Source of the DNA: an uncultured Microscilla sp. | Lineage (GTDB): Bacteria > Bacteroidota > Bacteroidia > Cytophagales > Microscillaceae | Direction of reading: 5' to 3' | Assembly (NCBI RefSeq): GCF_947493425.1 | Contig: NZ_CANLRP010000091.1 | Coordinates: 1 to 33,257 of the forward strand | Length of the DNA stretch: 33,257 nt | Shown here: one piece after another, positions 9,018-17,362 of the stretch | Layout: every line of letters begins with the position of its first letter | Position numbering within the stretch: the stretch's first letter is position 1 | The notes under the pieces: model-generated | What the model was told of the DNA's origin: nothing | The model's input: only the letters and a program-made list of their open reading frames with translations | Database searches by the model: none | Program-made: the position numbers and the translations under genes

Positions 9018-9998
9018 ATGCGATTAAGAAAAAAACCTGTATTGTGTAATTACTATGTCACCTATCGTTGCAATGCACGCTGTGGTTTTTGCGATATTTG
9101 GGAGCGCCCTTCTCCTTATGTTACGCTCGAAAATGCCCAACGCAATTTTGAAGACCTTAAACGCCTGGGAGTAAAAATCATTGATTTTACCGGGGGCGAA
9201 CCTTTGCTGCACAGACAGCTCCCCGAATTACTGGAAATGGCGCAAAACCTGGGGTTCATTACCACGGTGACCACCAATGGATTGCTATACCCCAAACAAG
9301 CCGAAAAACTACAGGGTAAGATAGATATGTTACACCTGTCGCTTGACTCGCCCAATAAAGACGAACACGACAAAAGCAGAGGAGTGGCCTGCTATGATTT
9401 TGTCATGGAGTCAATCAAGGTAGCCAAGACGTTGGGAGAACGCCCTGATATTTTGTTTACTGTGTTTGAGCACAACGTAGAGCAAATTGCAGAAGTATAC
9501 CACAAGATATGTCTGCCCAATCACCTACTACTGATCTTAAATCCGGTGTTTGACTACAACAACGTAGATACCGGGCTACAGCTAAGTCCTCAAAGCCTAA
9601 AAGCTCTCAAGCAATGGAGTAAGAAAAAATATGTATACCTCAACGAGGGTTTTATCGCCTTGCGGCAAGATGGTGGCAACCACATCGACCGCCCGGTATG
9701 TAAGGCTGGTAGTACTACTTTGGTCATTTCGCCCGATAACAAACTGGTATTGCCTTGTTATCATTTGGGGCTGGAAGAGGTGCCTGTCAATGGTGATTTA
9801 TACAATGTATACCGCTCAGAAAAAGTACAAAAACTCGTTGCACTGGAAGGACGACTGCCTGAATGTGAAGGATGTGTAATTAATTGCTATATGCAACCCT
9901 CGTTTGCGGTAGAACTTAACAAGTATTGGTGGAAGGCATTACCCAGCACACTTAAGTATAACTATCTCAAGGGTACTTGGAAGGCTATGCTTCGGTAG
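9018..9998 (+). CDS. Radical SAM protein with C-terminal SPASM-like cysteines
   Basis: A cytoplasmic [4Fe-4S]/S-adenosylmethionine enzyme of 326 residues. The radical SAM cluster motif is CNARCGFC, with C18, C22 and C25, followed by the SAM-contacting GGE at 59-61 (FTGGEPLL). The barrel continues through TTNGLLYP and LHLSLDSPNKDEHDKSRG. The C-terminal half carries Cys228, 247, 283, 286 and 290 (ECEGCVINC), consistent with a SPASM/twitch domain holding one or two auxiliary clusters. SPASM enzymes usually modify peptides or carry out other radical steps, but no small peptide gene is visible beside this one. A non-RiPP role, for example in lipid or cofactor metabolism, is equally possible. It is separated by about 13 kb from the RiPP locus and there is no evidence linking them. 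Confidence 0.85.
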   Translation: MRLRKKPVLCNYYVTYRCNARCGFCDIWERPSPYVTLENAQRNFEDLKRLGVKIIDFTGGEPLLHRQLPELLEMAQNLGFITTVTTNGLLYPKQAEKLQGKIDMLHLSLDSPNKDEHDKSRGVACYDFVMESIKVAKTLGERPDILFTVFEHNVEQIAEVYHKICLPNHLLLILNPVFDYNNVDTGLQLSPQSLKALKQWSKKKYVYLNEGFIALRQDGGNHIDRPVCKAGSTTLVISPDNKLVLPCYHLGLEEVPVNGDLYNVYRSEKVQKLVALEGRLPECEGCVINCYMQPSFAVELNKYWWKALPSTLKYNYLKGTWKAMLR

Positions 9999-10075
9999 CT
10001 ACTAAAGCCTCAAGGCATGAGCTACAAGTTGCAAGTTACCTCCCGCGAAGGTCTGGAACGGTCTGAGTCATCGCC

Positions 10076-10356
10076 TCAGCTCGTGTCTCCACCATAGCCG
10101 TCAGGCTACTATTTTTTAGTGATTTAATCTGTCTTTCATTGCCAGATATTGATGTTTTAATCAGTGTTTGAAGATGGCGCGTTGCGTCCTCGCGCGTGCC
10201 CAGCCAAGCAAATTCTACTATGGCACACGCGAGGACGACGTGCGCCAGCAGCAAGCTGTTTTTTTAGTTTCAAATATTTCTGTGTAAAAGAGAAGAAACA
10301 CTTAGTTTTTATGGTTTTCTGCTTAGCCTGACGGCTATGGTGTCTCCACGAGCTGA
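10076..10356. repeat. 281-bp unit bounded by 33-bp inverted repeats
   Basis: The left arm 10076-10108 begins TCAGCTCGTG and ends CCATAGCCGTCAGGCTA. The reverse complement of 10324-10356 matches it at 27 of the 33 positions or slightly better. The only differing block is six bases in the middle (TCTCCA versus GAGACA). No target duplication is obvious outside the arms. It could be a miniature mobile element or a large cruciform-forming repeat. Confidence 0.55.
10176..10246. repeat. GC-rich hairpin
   Basis: CGTCCTCGCGCGTGCC (10185-10200) pairs with GGCACACGCGAGGACG (10222-10237) over 16 bases with one G-T pair. After a four-base internal loop the stem is extended by GGCGC (10176-10180) with GCGCC (10242-10246). 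The loop is 21 bases. It is strikingly GC-rich against the AT-rich background. Confidence 0.6.
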
Positions 10357-10820
10357 TCGGAACCTCGAAAAGCACTGCTCTCAGGCTCTGTGACAGGGCG
10401 ATTTAGCTCGTAAACTTGGTTGTGGAAACACAAACCAAGGCAAAAGGTACAAGCTATAAGTCGAAAGCTTGAGGCTGTAGCATCTTCGTATTTACAGGGT
10501 TCATAAGCCACTAAAATCAACTTGATATAAAACTGTAGAAGCTTGTAGAACAAGGAGCGCTTGCAGCTGTAGAGCCTCCTGACTACTATCTTCTATTTAC
10601 GGGTTTTGTAAGTGGTTAAAAGTCAATATGTTATAAGGTATTGGGGATTTATTGAACAACTTCAGCTTGCTACTTATCGCTTAAAACTTGAGGCTGTATT
10701 AGCTCCCAACTAATAAAAAAATCTCCCTCCCTTACTACAATAATATGAAGGCATTTTTTTAGATTGCAAAAGGGGCAAGAATTTGGCTCTGTTTTACAAT
10801 TTTAAACTTTTTTTGAATCT

Positions 10821-12149
10821 ATGGAAGAACCCGCAATACAGGATAAAATCAGCGAATTAGAGGCTAAACTAGACAAACTGCCGTCGGAATCAGCTGATGA
10901 AGCAACACAAAAAGAACTGTATTTGGAGTTGGGAGATGCTTACCTGGATGCCAACGAGTCCGCAAAAGCAAAACAGTTGTACCAGAAGCTGTTAACCGAA
11001 ACCAACGAAGCTTATTATGCCGCTGCCTGTTATGAATTGGGCAAAATAGCCCTTGATGAAAACGATTTTGCTGCTGCACAGCAAAACCTGCAATTAGCCA
11101 TAGAGTGGGGGCAAAAAACCAACGATGAAAATACCCAGGCTAAAGCACACCATGCCTATGCTTTTATTATGCTACAAACTGAAGGTAGCACTACTGAAGA
11201 AAGTAAGGCTTGCCTTGACCATATTATGACAGCCGTGACTCTGTTTAGCAAAAATAAAAAATACGATAATCTGGGCAAAGCTTTTATGTTGCTTACAGGG
11301 TTTACCCAAGCGAGGCTCACCACCAACAAGGCCATTGCCTATTTTAAACAGTTGTTGGCACAACACGAAGAGGCTACCGATATACTTGGTTTTACTCATT
11401 ATCATCTGGCTGCTTATTACGAAGCCGACGAAAACTCTAAAGAAGCTTTTAGACACTTTGAGCAGGCTTTGCATTACAAAAACAAGTTGAATATTGGCTC
11501 AGAACTGGGCGAAACTTATTACCACCTGGGGCTACTACACGACGAACAGGGCAACAGTGACAAAGCTTTTGAATATAACGTGATTGCTTTGCGTCACATG
11601 CTGTCTCTCGATGACATATCTACTTACGCAAGCATGGCGGTTATTTTTGTGCAAGGGGGTATAGAAGATTGTACAAATGCTACCCTCCAGCAAGAAGCTA
11701 GAACTCTATTGGAGCAAGCCCAAAAGCTGGACTTGTTGCCCCATACCGATGCTGAAGGAGCGACCGAGGATAGCGATGGCTTTGTGTATGACCATTCTTA
11801 TACTGGCAATTTGCTGGAGCAAACCCGTGAAGAACAAGAACAGACCAAAATAAGCGAGCTGGAAGAGTTAAAAAATGATTTTGCCAAAAAGAAAGCGGCT
11901 TTGCCTGACAGTGCTGAGGATTTTGCCCAAGCAGCCTATGACTTATTGTCTAAGTTGGACGAAGGCATTGACCGTTCGTTGTTTTCGTTTTTGGCACGCA
12001 AGAAAAACAAAACCCGTAGGGCCGAACTGAACGATATTCTCAAAGAGAGTCAAGAGGCATTAAAGCAGGCAATGGACAGTGCCGATGATGACCTGAAAAG
12101 TATACTGGAAACCTGGAAGGGTAAACTGGATGATAATTTTAGGGAATAA
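10821..12149 (+). CDS. Tetratricopeptide-repeat protein
   Basis: A 442-residue acidic, almost wholly helical protein with no signal peptide, so probably cytoplasmic. TPR-like helix pairs run from about residue 25 to 300. Examples are YLELGDAYLDANESAKAKQL, CYELGKIALDENDFAAAQQN, HYHLAAYYEADENSKEAFRH and YYHLGLLHDEQGNSDKAFEY. The C-terminal 110 residues are charged and probably coiled-coil (EEQEQTKISELEELKNDFAK). They are followed by a helical segment containing RKKNKTRRAEL. Such proteins act as scaffolds, and no partner can be named. A rho-independent terminator follows directly, so it is likely a single-gene transcript. Confidence 0.82.
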   Translation: MEEPAIQDKISELEAKLDKLPSESADEATQKELYLELGDAYLDANESAKAKQLYQKLLTETNEAYYAAACYELGKIALDENDFAAAQQNLQLAIEWGQKTNDENTQAKAHHAYAFIMLQTEGSTTEESKACLDHIMTAVTLFSKNKKYDNLGKAFMLLTGFTQARLTTNKAIAYFKQLLAQHEEATDILGFTHYHLAAYYEADENSKEAFRHFEQALHYKNKLNIGSELGETYYHLGLLHDEQGNSDKAFEYNVIALRHMLSLDDISTYASMAVIFVQGGIEDCTNATLQQEARTLLEQAQKLDLLPHTDAEGATEDSDGFVYDHSYTGNLLEQTREEQEQTKISELEELKNDFAKKKAALPDSAEDFAQAAYDLLSKLDEGIDRSLFSFLARKKNKTRRAELNDILKESQEALKQAMDSADDDLKSILETWKGKLDDNFRE

Positions 12150-12179
12150 ACATATTTGCCTAAAACATTTTTAAAAAAT

Positions 12180-12213
12180 AAAATCCCTGAAAAATAACAC
12201 TTTTGGGGATTTT
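12180..12213 (+). terminator. Rho-independent terminator after the TPR gene
   Basis: AAAATCCC (12180-12187) pairs with GGGATTTT (12206-12213), and the T-run continues to 12216. It lies 31 bases after the stop codon. Confidence 0.65.
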
Positions 12214-12303
12214 TTTATGCTGCTATGAACGCTATCTTAAAATTTTGAGCAAAACAAAAAACATGCTATCCACAAAATTTATCAGGAAACCTTCTCATTT
12301 TTT

Positions 12304-12311
12304 TATATTTG
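12304..12311 (+). promoter_or_regulatory. Candidate -7 box for the 12348-13354 pair
   Basis: TATATTTG is an exact TAnnTTTG match 37 bases before the ATG at 12348 and downstream of the preceding terminator. The -33 element is poor. Confidence 0.4.
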
Positions 12312-12347
12312 TAAAAAAAATGGCCAAACAAAACCATTAGAAAAGAT

Positions 12348-12749
12348 ATGAATCCCGAAAATTTAGAAACATATAACTCAGAGTTGGGCAACGACCCCGA
12401 ATTGGATGGCAAATACCTGGGTACCATTACCAAAGACTTTGTAAAGGTGGCAAAGGTGCTTAAGGAAGCTTCTTATCAACTACGCTCGCGTGGTTTTGAA
12501 TACCCTATTTTTCCGGTGGCAAAATATAAAATACCTGTAGGCGAGCTGTTGTTTGAAGGTAGTGACCTGGGGCTTGAGTGGAACTACTTTGTGTCGTACC
12601 GCGATATTTTTGTGCAAAACAAACTCATTACCAAGCCCACTAAGTTTGAATCGGCCTACAAAAACCCCGAAGAGTTTTGTTGCCTTTTTGTGGTAGACGA
12701 ACCTTATTCTAGCTTTATGTTTGTGCCTTACCCTGACGAAGAGGATTAA
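12348..12749 (+). CDS. Conserved-looking cytoplasmic protein, unknown function
   Basis: 133 residues, acidic, with no signal peptide or membrane segment. It has an amphipathic helix (DFVKVAKVLKEASYQLRSRG) followed by strand-rich sequence containing many aromatic residues (WNYFVSYRDIFVQNKL, CCLFVVDEPYSSFMFVPYP). The compact alpha/beta look and the upstream promoter-like box support a real gene, but I do not recognise the family. The next gene starts 14 bases after its stop codon, so the two form an operon. Confidence 0.72.
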   Translation: MNPENLETYNSELGNDPELDGKYLGTITKDFVKVAKVLKEASYQLRSRGFEYPIFPVAKYKIPVGELLFEGSDLGLEWNYFVSYRDIFVQNKLITKPTKFESAYKNPEEFCCLFVVDEPYSSFMFVPYPDEED

Positions 12750-12763
12750 AAATACGTGAAATT

Positions 12764-13354
12764 ATGTTCCGAAAATTGTTTTCAGGCGGAAGCAATGATC
12801 CTGTTACCCAAGAGCTCATTGACTATAAAAATAAACTACAGGAAATGTCAAGCATGTTGCTTATCAACAGTAGTCGATTGATTGATGGTGACTTTGCCGA
12901 AAGTGCTTTTATATACCACATCTGGAAGCTTAACGAAGGCGATAAGGATAATTTGGTAGATTGGGAGTTTAAAAAACTGGTAGAAGAAGCACAGAAAGAA
13001 CTGAAGTTGATCTATGCCTCTTTTAATAACCTGACCATTGCCAACCCCAAGCTACAAAAGGCGCCAGTAAGAAAGCTGTGTGAACGTTGGGAAATTTTGT
13101 TTCAATGGTTACGGGGCAATCAAATAACTGTTATAGAATTGAGCGAAAGCGGCATAGAAGACCTTTTTAGCGTTGCCGATATTTCGCCTCTGGAAAGTTA
13201 TGAGCCTTTGCCTGCTGAACTGGAACAACAAAAACGTTTTTTAGATTTACCTTTTCGCTTTGCTACTGATACTCCTGCCCATGAGGTGGGTATTTTGGGC
13301 AAAATTCAAAACATCAAAGCCGAAATCAGACGCTTTATGGAGGGCAAGTATTGA
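12764..13354 (+). CDS. Helical protein of unknown function, linked to the preceding gene
   Basis: 196 residues, mostly helical, with no signal peptide. The N-terminus (MFRKLFSGGSNDPVTQ) is followed by long amphipathic helices (ELIDYKNKLQEMSSMLL, KLVEEAQKELKLIYASF) and a tryptophan-containing segment (CERWEILFQWLRGNQIT). There are no catalytic motifs that I recognise. It begins 14 bases after the preceding gene and is followed by a 145-base spacer before the mutase gene. The two small proteins may act together. Confidence 0.72.
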   Translation: MFRKLFSGGSNDPVTQELIDYKNKLQEMSSMLLINSSRLIDGDFAESAFIYHIWKLNEGDKDNLVDWEFKKLVEEAQKELKLIYASFNNLTIANPKLQKAPVRKLCERWEILFQWLRGNQITVIELSESGIEDLFSVADISPLESYEPLPAELEQQKRFLDLPFRFATDTPAHEVGILGKIQNIKAEIRRFMEGKY

Positions 13355-13499
13355 CGAGCCATAGGCAGTGAGTCATAAACTACAACAGTGCCCGAATATT
13401 TTATATTTTAGCAGGAATGCTGTAGTTTTACAAAGAAAAAGGATAATAAGAGTTGCCGTATACTATGGGACGGTTCACCAAGGACTAAAACAATAAAGA

Positions 13500-15638
13500 A
13501 TGAAGCCCGATTTTAGCAAAATAGATTTTTCTACCACAGATACTCAAGTTTCGGATGAGGCTGGTATCGACCAAAAAAACTGGAAAACTGCCGAACGCAT
13601 AGAGGTAAAACCTTACTATACTGCCCAAGACCTCGAAGGAATAGAACATTTGGGTTTTGTGGCGGGCATTCCTCCTTACTTGCGTGGCCCTTACGCCACT
13701 ATGTATGTGCAACGTCCTTGGACAATTCGCCAGTATGCCGGGTTTTCAACCGCCGAAGAATCCAACGCCTTTTATCGCCGTAACCTTGCCGCAGGGCAAA
13801 AAGGGCTTTCGGTAGCCTTTGACCTTGCCACCCACCGGGGCTACGACTCTGACCACCCTCGGGTAGTGGGCGATGTAGGAAAAGCTGGGGTAGCTATAGA
13901 CTCGGTGCTGGATATGAAAATCTTGTTTGATGGTATTCCTTTAGACAAAATGTCGGTGTCAATGACTATGAACGGAGCGGTGATTCCCATCATGGCTTTC
14001 TATATAGTGGCGGCCGAAGAGCAAGGGGTAAAGCCTGAACTATTGAGCGGTACTATCCAAAATGATATTCTGAAAGAGTTTATGGTGCGCAATACCTACA
14101 TTTATCCACCATTGCCCAGTATGCGCATCATTGCCGATATTTTTGAGTATACCTCGAAACACATGCCCAAGTTTAATTCTATCAGTATAAGTGGTTACCA
14201 CATGCAAGAGGCAGGCGCCACGGCTGACATTGAGCTTGCTTATACGCTTGCCGATGGACTAGACTATATACGCACCGGGCTAAAAGCAGGCATGGACATT
14301 GACACGTTTGCTCCACGTTTGTCGTTTTTTTGGGCAATTGGTATGAATCACTTCATGGAAATTGCCAAGATGCGCGCTGGGCGTTTGCTTTGGTCAAAAA
14401 TTGTCAAACAGTTTAATCCAAAAAACCCTAAATCGCTGGCATTGCGTACCCACTGCCAAACTTCGGGTTGGAGCCTGACCGAACAAGATCCCTTCAATAA
14501 TGTAGCGCGTACTTGTGTTGAAGCTATGGCAGCAGCTTTGGGGCACACTCAGTCGTTGCACACCAACTCGTTGGATGAGGCAATTGCCTTGCCTACCGAC
14601 TTTTCGGCGCGTATTGCCCGCAATACCCAGTTATATTTACAAGACGAAACCAATATTACAAAAGTGGTAGACCCCTGGGGAGGATCTTATTATGTAGAAC
14701 GCCTCACCCATGACCTGATGCACCGTGCCTGGGAGCTTATTCAAGAAGTAGAAGAACTAGGCGGAATGGCAAAAGCTATAGAGACCGGATTGCCCAAAAT
14801 GCGAATAGAAGAGGCGGCCGCCCGAAAACAAGCCAGAATTGACGCAGGCAAAGATGTGATTTTGGGGGTAAATAAATACCGCCCTGATGAAGAGAAAGAA
14901 ATAGAACTACTAGAGGTAGACAATACTGCGGTGCTCAAGTCGCAACTGGCACGTTTAGCAAAACTCAAGCAAGAGCGTAACCAGGCAGACGTAGACACAG
15001 CACTTGCTGCCATTTCCAAAGCTGCTGAAACAGGCGAAGGCAACTTGCTTGACCTTGCGGTAAAGGCAGCCAGGGTACGCGCCAGCCTGGGAGAAATTTC
15101 GCAGGCAATGGAAAAAATATTTGGACGACACAAGGCAACAATTCGTTCTATTTCGGGCATTTATTCGGGAGAAGTGTCTGATGACGAAAACTTTAAGAAA
15201 GCCCTCGACATGGCAGATCAATTTGCTCAGTTAGAAGGACGCCGTCCCCGTATTTTGGTGGCAAAAATGGGGCAAGATGGGCACGATCGTGGGGCAAAGG
15301 TGATTGCGACAAGTTTTGCCGATTTAGGGTTTGATGTTGACATTGGGTCTTTGTTTCAAACCCCTGACGAGGTGGCACGTCAGGCTATAGAAAATGATGT
15401 ACACATTGTAGGAGTTTCGAGCCTGGCAGCTGGACACAAAACTTTAGTGCCTGCTCTTATCAACGAATTGAAAAAATACGACCGTGAAGATATTATGGTC
15501 ATTGCCGGAGGGGTGATTCCGCCCAAAGACTATGATTTTTTGTACGAAGCAGGCGTTTCAGGGGTATTTGGCCCTGGTACGGTTATTTCGGTCGCTGCCC
15601 AGAAGATTCTGGAAGAGTTGATGAAAGAAGAGGCATAA
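13500..15638 (+). CDS. mutB: Methylmalonyl-CoA mutase, catalytic (large) subunit
   Basis: A 712-residue adenosylcobalamin enzyme that interconverts (R)-methylmalonyl-CoA and succinyl-CoA in propionate metabolism. The TIM-barrel substrate domain shows the hallmark TMYVQRPWTIRQYAGFSTAE and GLSVAFDLATHRGYDSDHPR. The cobalamin-binding domain shows DGHDRG with axial ligand His595, then VGVSSLAAGH (S-x-L) and IAGGVIPP. Its length is normal for the family. Bacteroidota enzymes are usually alpha-beta heterodimers with the small subunit mutA encoded just upstream. Here the upstream neighbours are unrelated and no small subunit or MeaB-type chaperone lies in the window. A terminator separates it from the next gene. 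Confidence 0.95.
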   Translation: MKPDFSKIDFSTTDTQVSDEAGIDQKNWKTAERIEVKPYYTAQDLEGIEHLGFVAGIPPYLRGPYATMYVQRPWTIRQYAGFSTAEESNAFYRRNLAAGQKGLSVAFDLATHRGYDSDHPRVVGDVGKAGVAIDSVLDMKILFDGIPLDKMSVSMTMNGAVIPIMAFYIVAAEEQGVKPELLSGTIQNDILKEFMVRNTYIYPPLPSMRIIADIFEYTSKHMPKFNSISISGYHMQEAGATADIELAYTLADGLDYIRTGLKAGMDIDTFAPRLSFFWAIGMNHFMEIAKMRAGRLLWSKIVKQFNPKNPKSLALRTHCQTSGWSLTEQDPFNNVARTCVEAMAAALGHTQSLHTNSLDEAIALPTDFSARIARNTQLYLQDETNITKVVDPWGGSYYVERLTHDLMHRAWELIQEVEELGGMAKAIETGLPKMRIEEAAARKQARIDAGKDVILGVNKYRPDEEKEIELLEVDNTAVLKSQLARLAKLKQERNQADVDTALAAISKAAETGEGNLLDLAVKAARVRASLGEISQAMEKIFGRHKATIRSISGIYSGEVSDDENFKKALDMADQFAQLEGRRPRILVAKMGQDGHDRGAKVIATSFADLGFDVDIGSLFQTPDEVARQAIENDVHIVGVSSLAAGHKTLVPALINELKKYDREDIMVIAGGVIPPKDYDFLYEAGVSGVFGPGTVISVAAQKILEELMKEEA

Positions 15639-15659
15639 GCTTTTGTAAAGGTACACTCC

Positions 15660-15696
15660 AAAACGGTTGATTGGATAAATTCTGATCTGCCGTTTT
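15660..15696 (+). terminator. Terminator after mutB
   Basis: AAAACGG (15660-15666) pairs with CCGTTTT (15690-15696), and the T-run continues to 15698. It lies 22 bases after the mutB stop codon. The 23-base loop is long. Confidence 0.5.
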
Positions 15697-15869
15697 TTAT
15701 TGCTTACACTTTGCTATTCAAACCAAAAAATCATTGGATTTGGCGGATGATGGCTAAACTTTATTCATGTAATTAATGGATTTACCCCATAAAATTACTT
15801 TTATTTGTAGTGAAAGTATTTTATATATACAGGGGAGTAAGCCCCTCACTTATCATTTAAACACGCCCA

Positions 15870-16685
15870 ATGGAATTTGAAACTTTACTACTATCTATCG
15901 AGGGACATGTAGCCACCGTAAAAATTAATGTGCCCAAAAAAGCCAACGCTATGACCCAGGCTTTTTGGAAAGAAATTAAAGAAGTTATGCAAGCCCTCGA
16001 TCAGAATGAAGACGTAAGGGCTGTAGTGCTGGAAGGAGAAGGCAAACACTTTACCTCAGGTATAGATCTTACCATGTTTATGCAACTTAAGGCAGAACTT
16101 GACAAAAATGATTGCCCGGCACGTTCACGCGAAAAACTTCGCCATACTATTCTTACCTTACAAGACTCTTTCAATGCCATAGAAAAATGCCGTAAGCCTG
16201 TACTTGCAGCCATTCATGGGGCTTGCATAGGGGGTGGTATAGATATGATTTCTGCCTGTGACATGCGCTATTGCTCAGTAGATGCCTATTTTACTGTCAA
16301 AGAGATTGATCTGGGAATGGTGGCTGATGTAGGTACCCTACAACGCTTACCCAAAATCATTGGCGAGGGCATTGCCAGAGAACTTGCCTATACTGGGCGC
16401 AAATTTTCGGGTGAAGAAGCCAAAACAATGCAATTGGTGAATCAATGTTATGACTCACGCGAGACAATGCTTAAAGAGGTATATAACATTGCCCAAACCA
16501 TTGCAGCCAAGTCTCCATTGGCGATTAGGGGTACCAAAGAAATGTTTCTATATACCCGCGATCATTCGGTAGAAGAAGGCCTCAACTACATAGCTACCTG
16601 GAATGCTGGCATGTTATTTTCAAAAGATTTGCAGGAAGCAGCAATGGCTGGAATGCAAAAACGAACCCCCAACTTTGCCAATTAG
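15870..16685 (+). CDS. Crotonase-family delta(3,5)-delta(2,4)-dienoyl-CoA isomerase
   Basis: A 271-residue enoyl-CoA hydratase/isomerase superfamily protein. The oxyanion-hole segments are KHFTSGIDL (residues 59-67) and HGACIGGGIDMISACDMRY (116-134). Asp125, Glu145 and Asp153 have the same 20- and 8-residue spacing as the catalytic Asp176, Glu196 and Asp204 of rat ECH1. VKEIDLGMVADVGTLQRLPK is typical of that subgroup. It would shift double bonds of 3,5-dienoyl-CoA during beta-oxidation of unsaturated fatty acids. Its only metabolic neighbour is mutB, which handles propionyl-CoA products, although a terminator lies between them. A general enoyl-CoA hydratase is less likely. Confidence 0.88.
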   Translation: MEFETLLLSIEGHVATVKINVPKKANAMTQAFWKEIKEVMQALDQNEDVRAVVLEGEGKHFTSGIDLTMFMQLKAELDKNDCPARSREKLRHTILTLQDSFNAIEKCRKPVLAAIHGACIGGGIDMISACDMRYCSVDAYFTVKEIDLGMVADVGTLQRLPKIIGEGIARELAYTGRKFSGEEAKTMQLVNQCYDSRETMLKEVYNIAQTIAAKSPLAIRGTKEMFLYTRDHSVEEGLNYIATWNAGMLFSKDLQEAAMAGMQKRTPNFAN

Positions 16686-16823
16686 CACGCAGTGGTGTAT
16701 GCCTTACGCTTGGGGTATATTTTTAGTATTCTTTGGTTTTGGTCAAAGATTTGCAGCAATAAATTTTCAACAATCATAGTGAGCATGTCGTCCTAAATAC
16801 ACAGGAAGAAAACCAATTTAACA

Positions 16824-17213
16824 ATGAAGAATATTTTTTTGGAGGAGACAGATGATGGACCTCAACTAAATTTCAATTTTAACGATGGAGTCTTCGAAGT
16901 AAAGGGCACCTCAATGCCTGAACACCCCGACGAATATTATCGTGAAGTGCTTACTCATTTGCAAATTTATGTAGATGATCCTACTGCCAGTAAAACTACT
17001 ATGGTATTTAAGTTTTTGTATTTCAACACAGGAACCAATCCCATTATTATGCGTTTGTTAGAAACCCTCGAAAAACTCATGGATAAATCTCACAAAGTAG
17101 AAGTGCAGTGGGTATATGAACATGACGATATGGACATGAAAGAGGTAGGAGAGTATTTTAATGCACTTACCCAACTTGACATTAAGTTGTTTCCTATTGA
17201 AAGTATAGATTAA
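16824..17213 (+). CDS. SiaC-like regulatory phosphoprotein (DUF1987)
   Basis: A 129-residue cytoplasmic protein. The pattern is that of the DUF1987/SiaC family: an N-terminal strand pair (PQLNFNFNDGVFEVKGTSMPEHPDEYY), quoted here as NFNDGVFEVKG and SMPEHPDEYY. The core then follows as FKFLYFNTGTNPIIMRLLE, a match to the LYLNTSS-type segment that carries the phosphorylated Thr in Pseudomonas SiaC. By analogy T69 or T71 would be the phosphorylation site. SiaC proteins are switched by a SiaB-type kinase and a SiaA-type PP2C phosphatase and control diguanylate cyclases or other partners. Neither partner gene is adjacent here. Confidence 0.8.
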   Translation: MKNIFLEETDDGPQLNFNFNDGVFEVKGTSMPEHPDEYYREVLTHLQIYVDDPTASKTTMVFKFLYFNTGTNPIIMRLLETLEKLMDKSHKVEVQWVYEHDDMDMKEVGEYFNALTQLDIKLFPIESID

Positions 17214-17240
17214 CCTGTTGGCGGTTATAACCATCAACCA

Positions 17241-17279
17241 AAAAAATCCTGCTTCTGTTATTCAGAAGCAGGATTTTTT
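17241..17279. terminator. Strong bidirectional terminator
   Basis: A perfect 17-base stem, AAAAAATCCTGCTTCTG (17241-17257) with 17263-17279, around a TTATT loop. A- and T-runs on both sides allow function in both directions. It lies between the SiaC-like gene (plus) and the barrel protein gene (minus). Confidence 0.85.
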
Positions 17280-17300
17280 GGTCGATATTTGGTAAGTACC

Positions 17301-17335
17301 AAAAAAAGCGAAGCCCGTAAAACACGAACCTCGCT
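17301..17335 (-). terminator. Weak terminator for the minus-strand barrel gene
   Basis: AGCGA (17307-17311) pairs with TCGCT (17331-17335), with partial pairing inside. On the minus strand the hairpin is followed by seven T residues (17301-17307 on the plus strand). It is 28 bases after the stop codon at 17363. Confidence 0.4.
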
Positions 17336-17362
17336 CAAAGGTGGTTATGAATAAAAATATAA

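Larger units (their letters stand above)
9999..10820. other. Gene-free, repeat-rich stretch, 822 bases
   Basis: No believable ORF on either strand. It holds a 33-base imperfect inverted repeat (10076-10108 with 10324-10356) and, inside it, a GC-rich hairpin (10176-10246). A further hairpin of CTTGGTTGTG with CACAAACCAAG lies near 10417-10441. Two degenerate direct repeats are also present, sharing CTTGAGGCTGTA (around 10469 and 10688) and TTTAC-GGGTT (around 10491 and 10595). This looks like accumulated intergenic repeats rather than a decayed gene. Confidence 0.6.

Noticed and set aside
9018..9998. Radical SAM enzyme as part of the RiPP locus
   Set aside because: It is 13 kb away with many unrelated genes in between, so linkage is not supported; kept only as a question.
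10036..10553. Three overlapping minus-strand ORFs of 72 residues
   Set aside because: They fall on inverted repeats and hairpins, show no domain-like sequence and appear open by chance.
14741..15160. 139-residue minus-strand ORF, Ser/Ala-rich
   Set aside because: It is antisense to methylmalonyl-CoA mutase and has no start context or family likeness.
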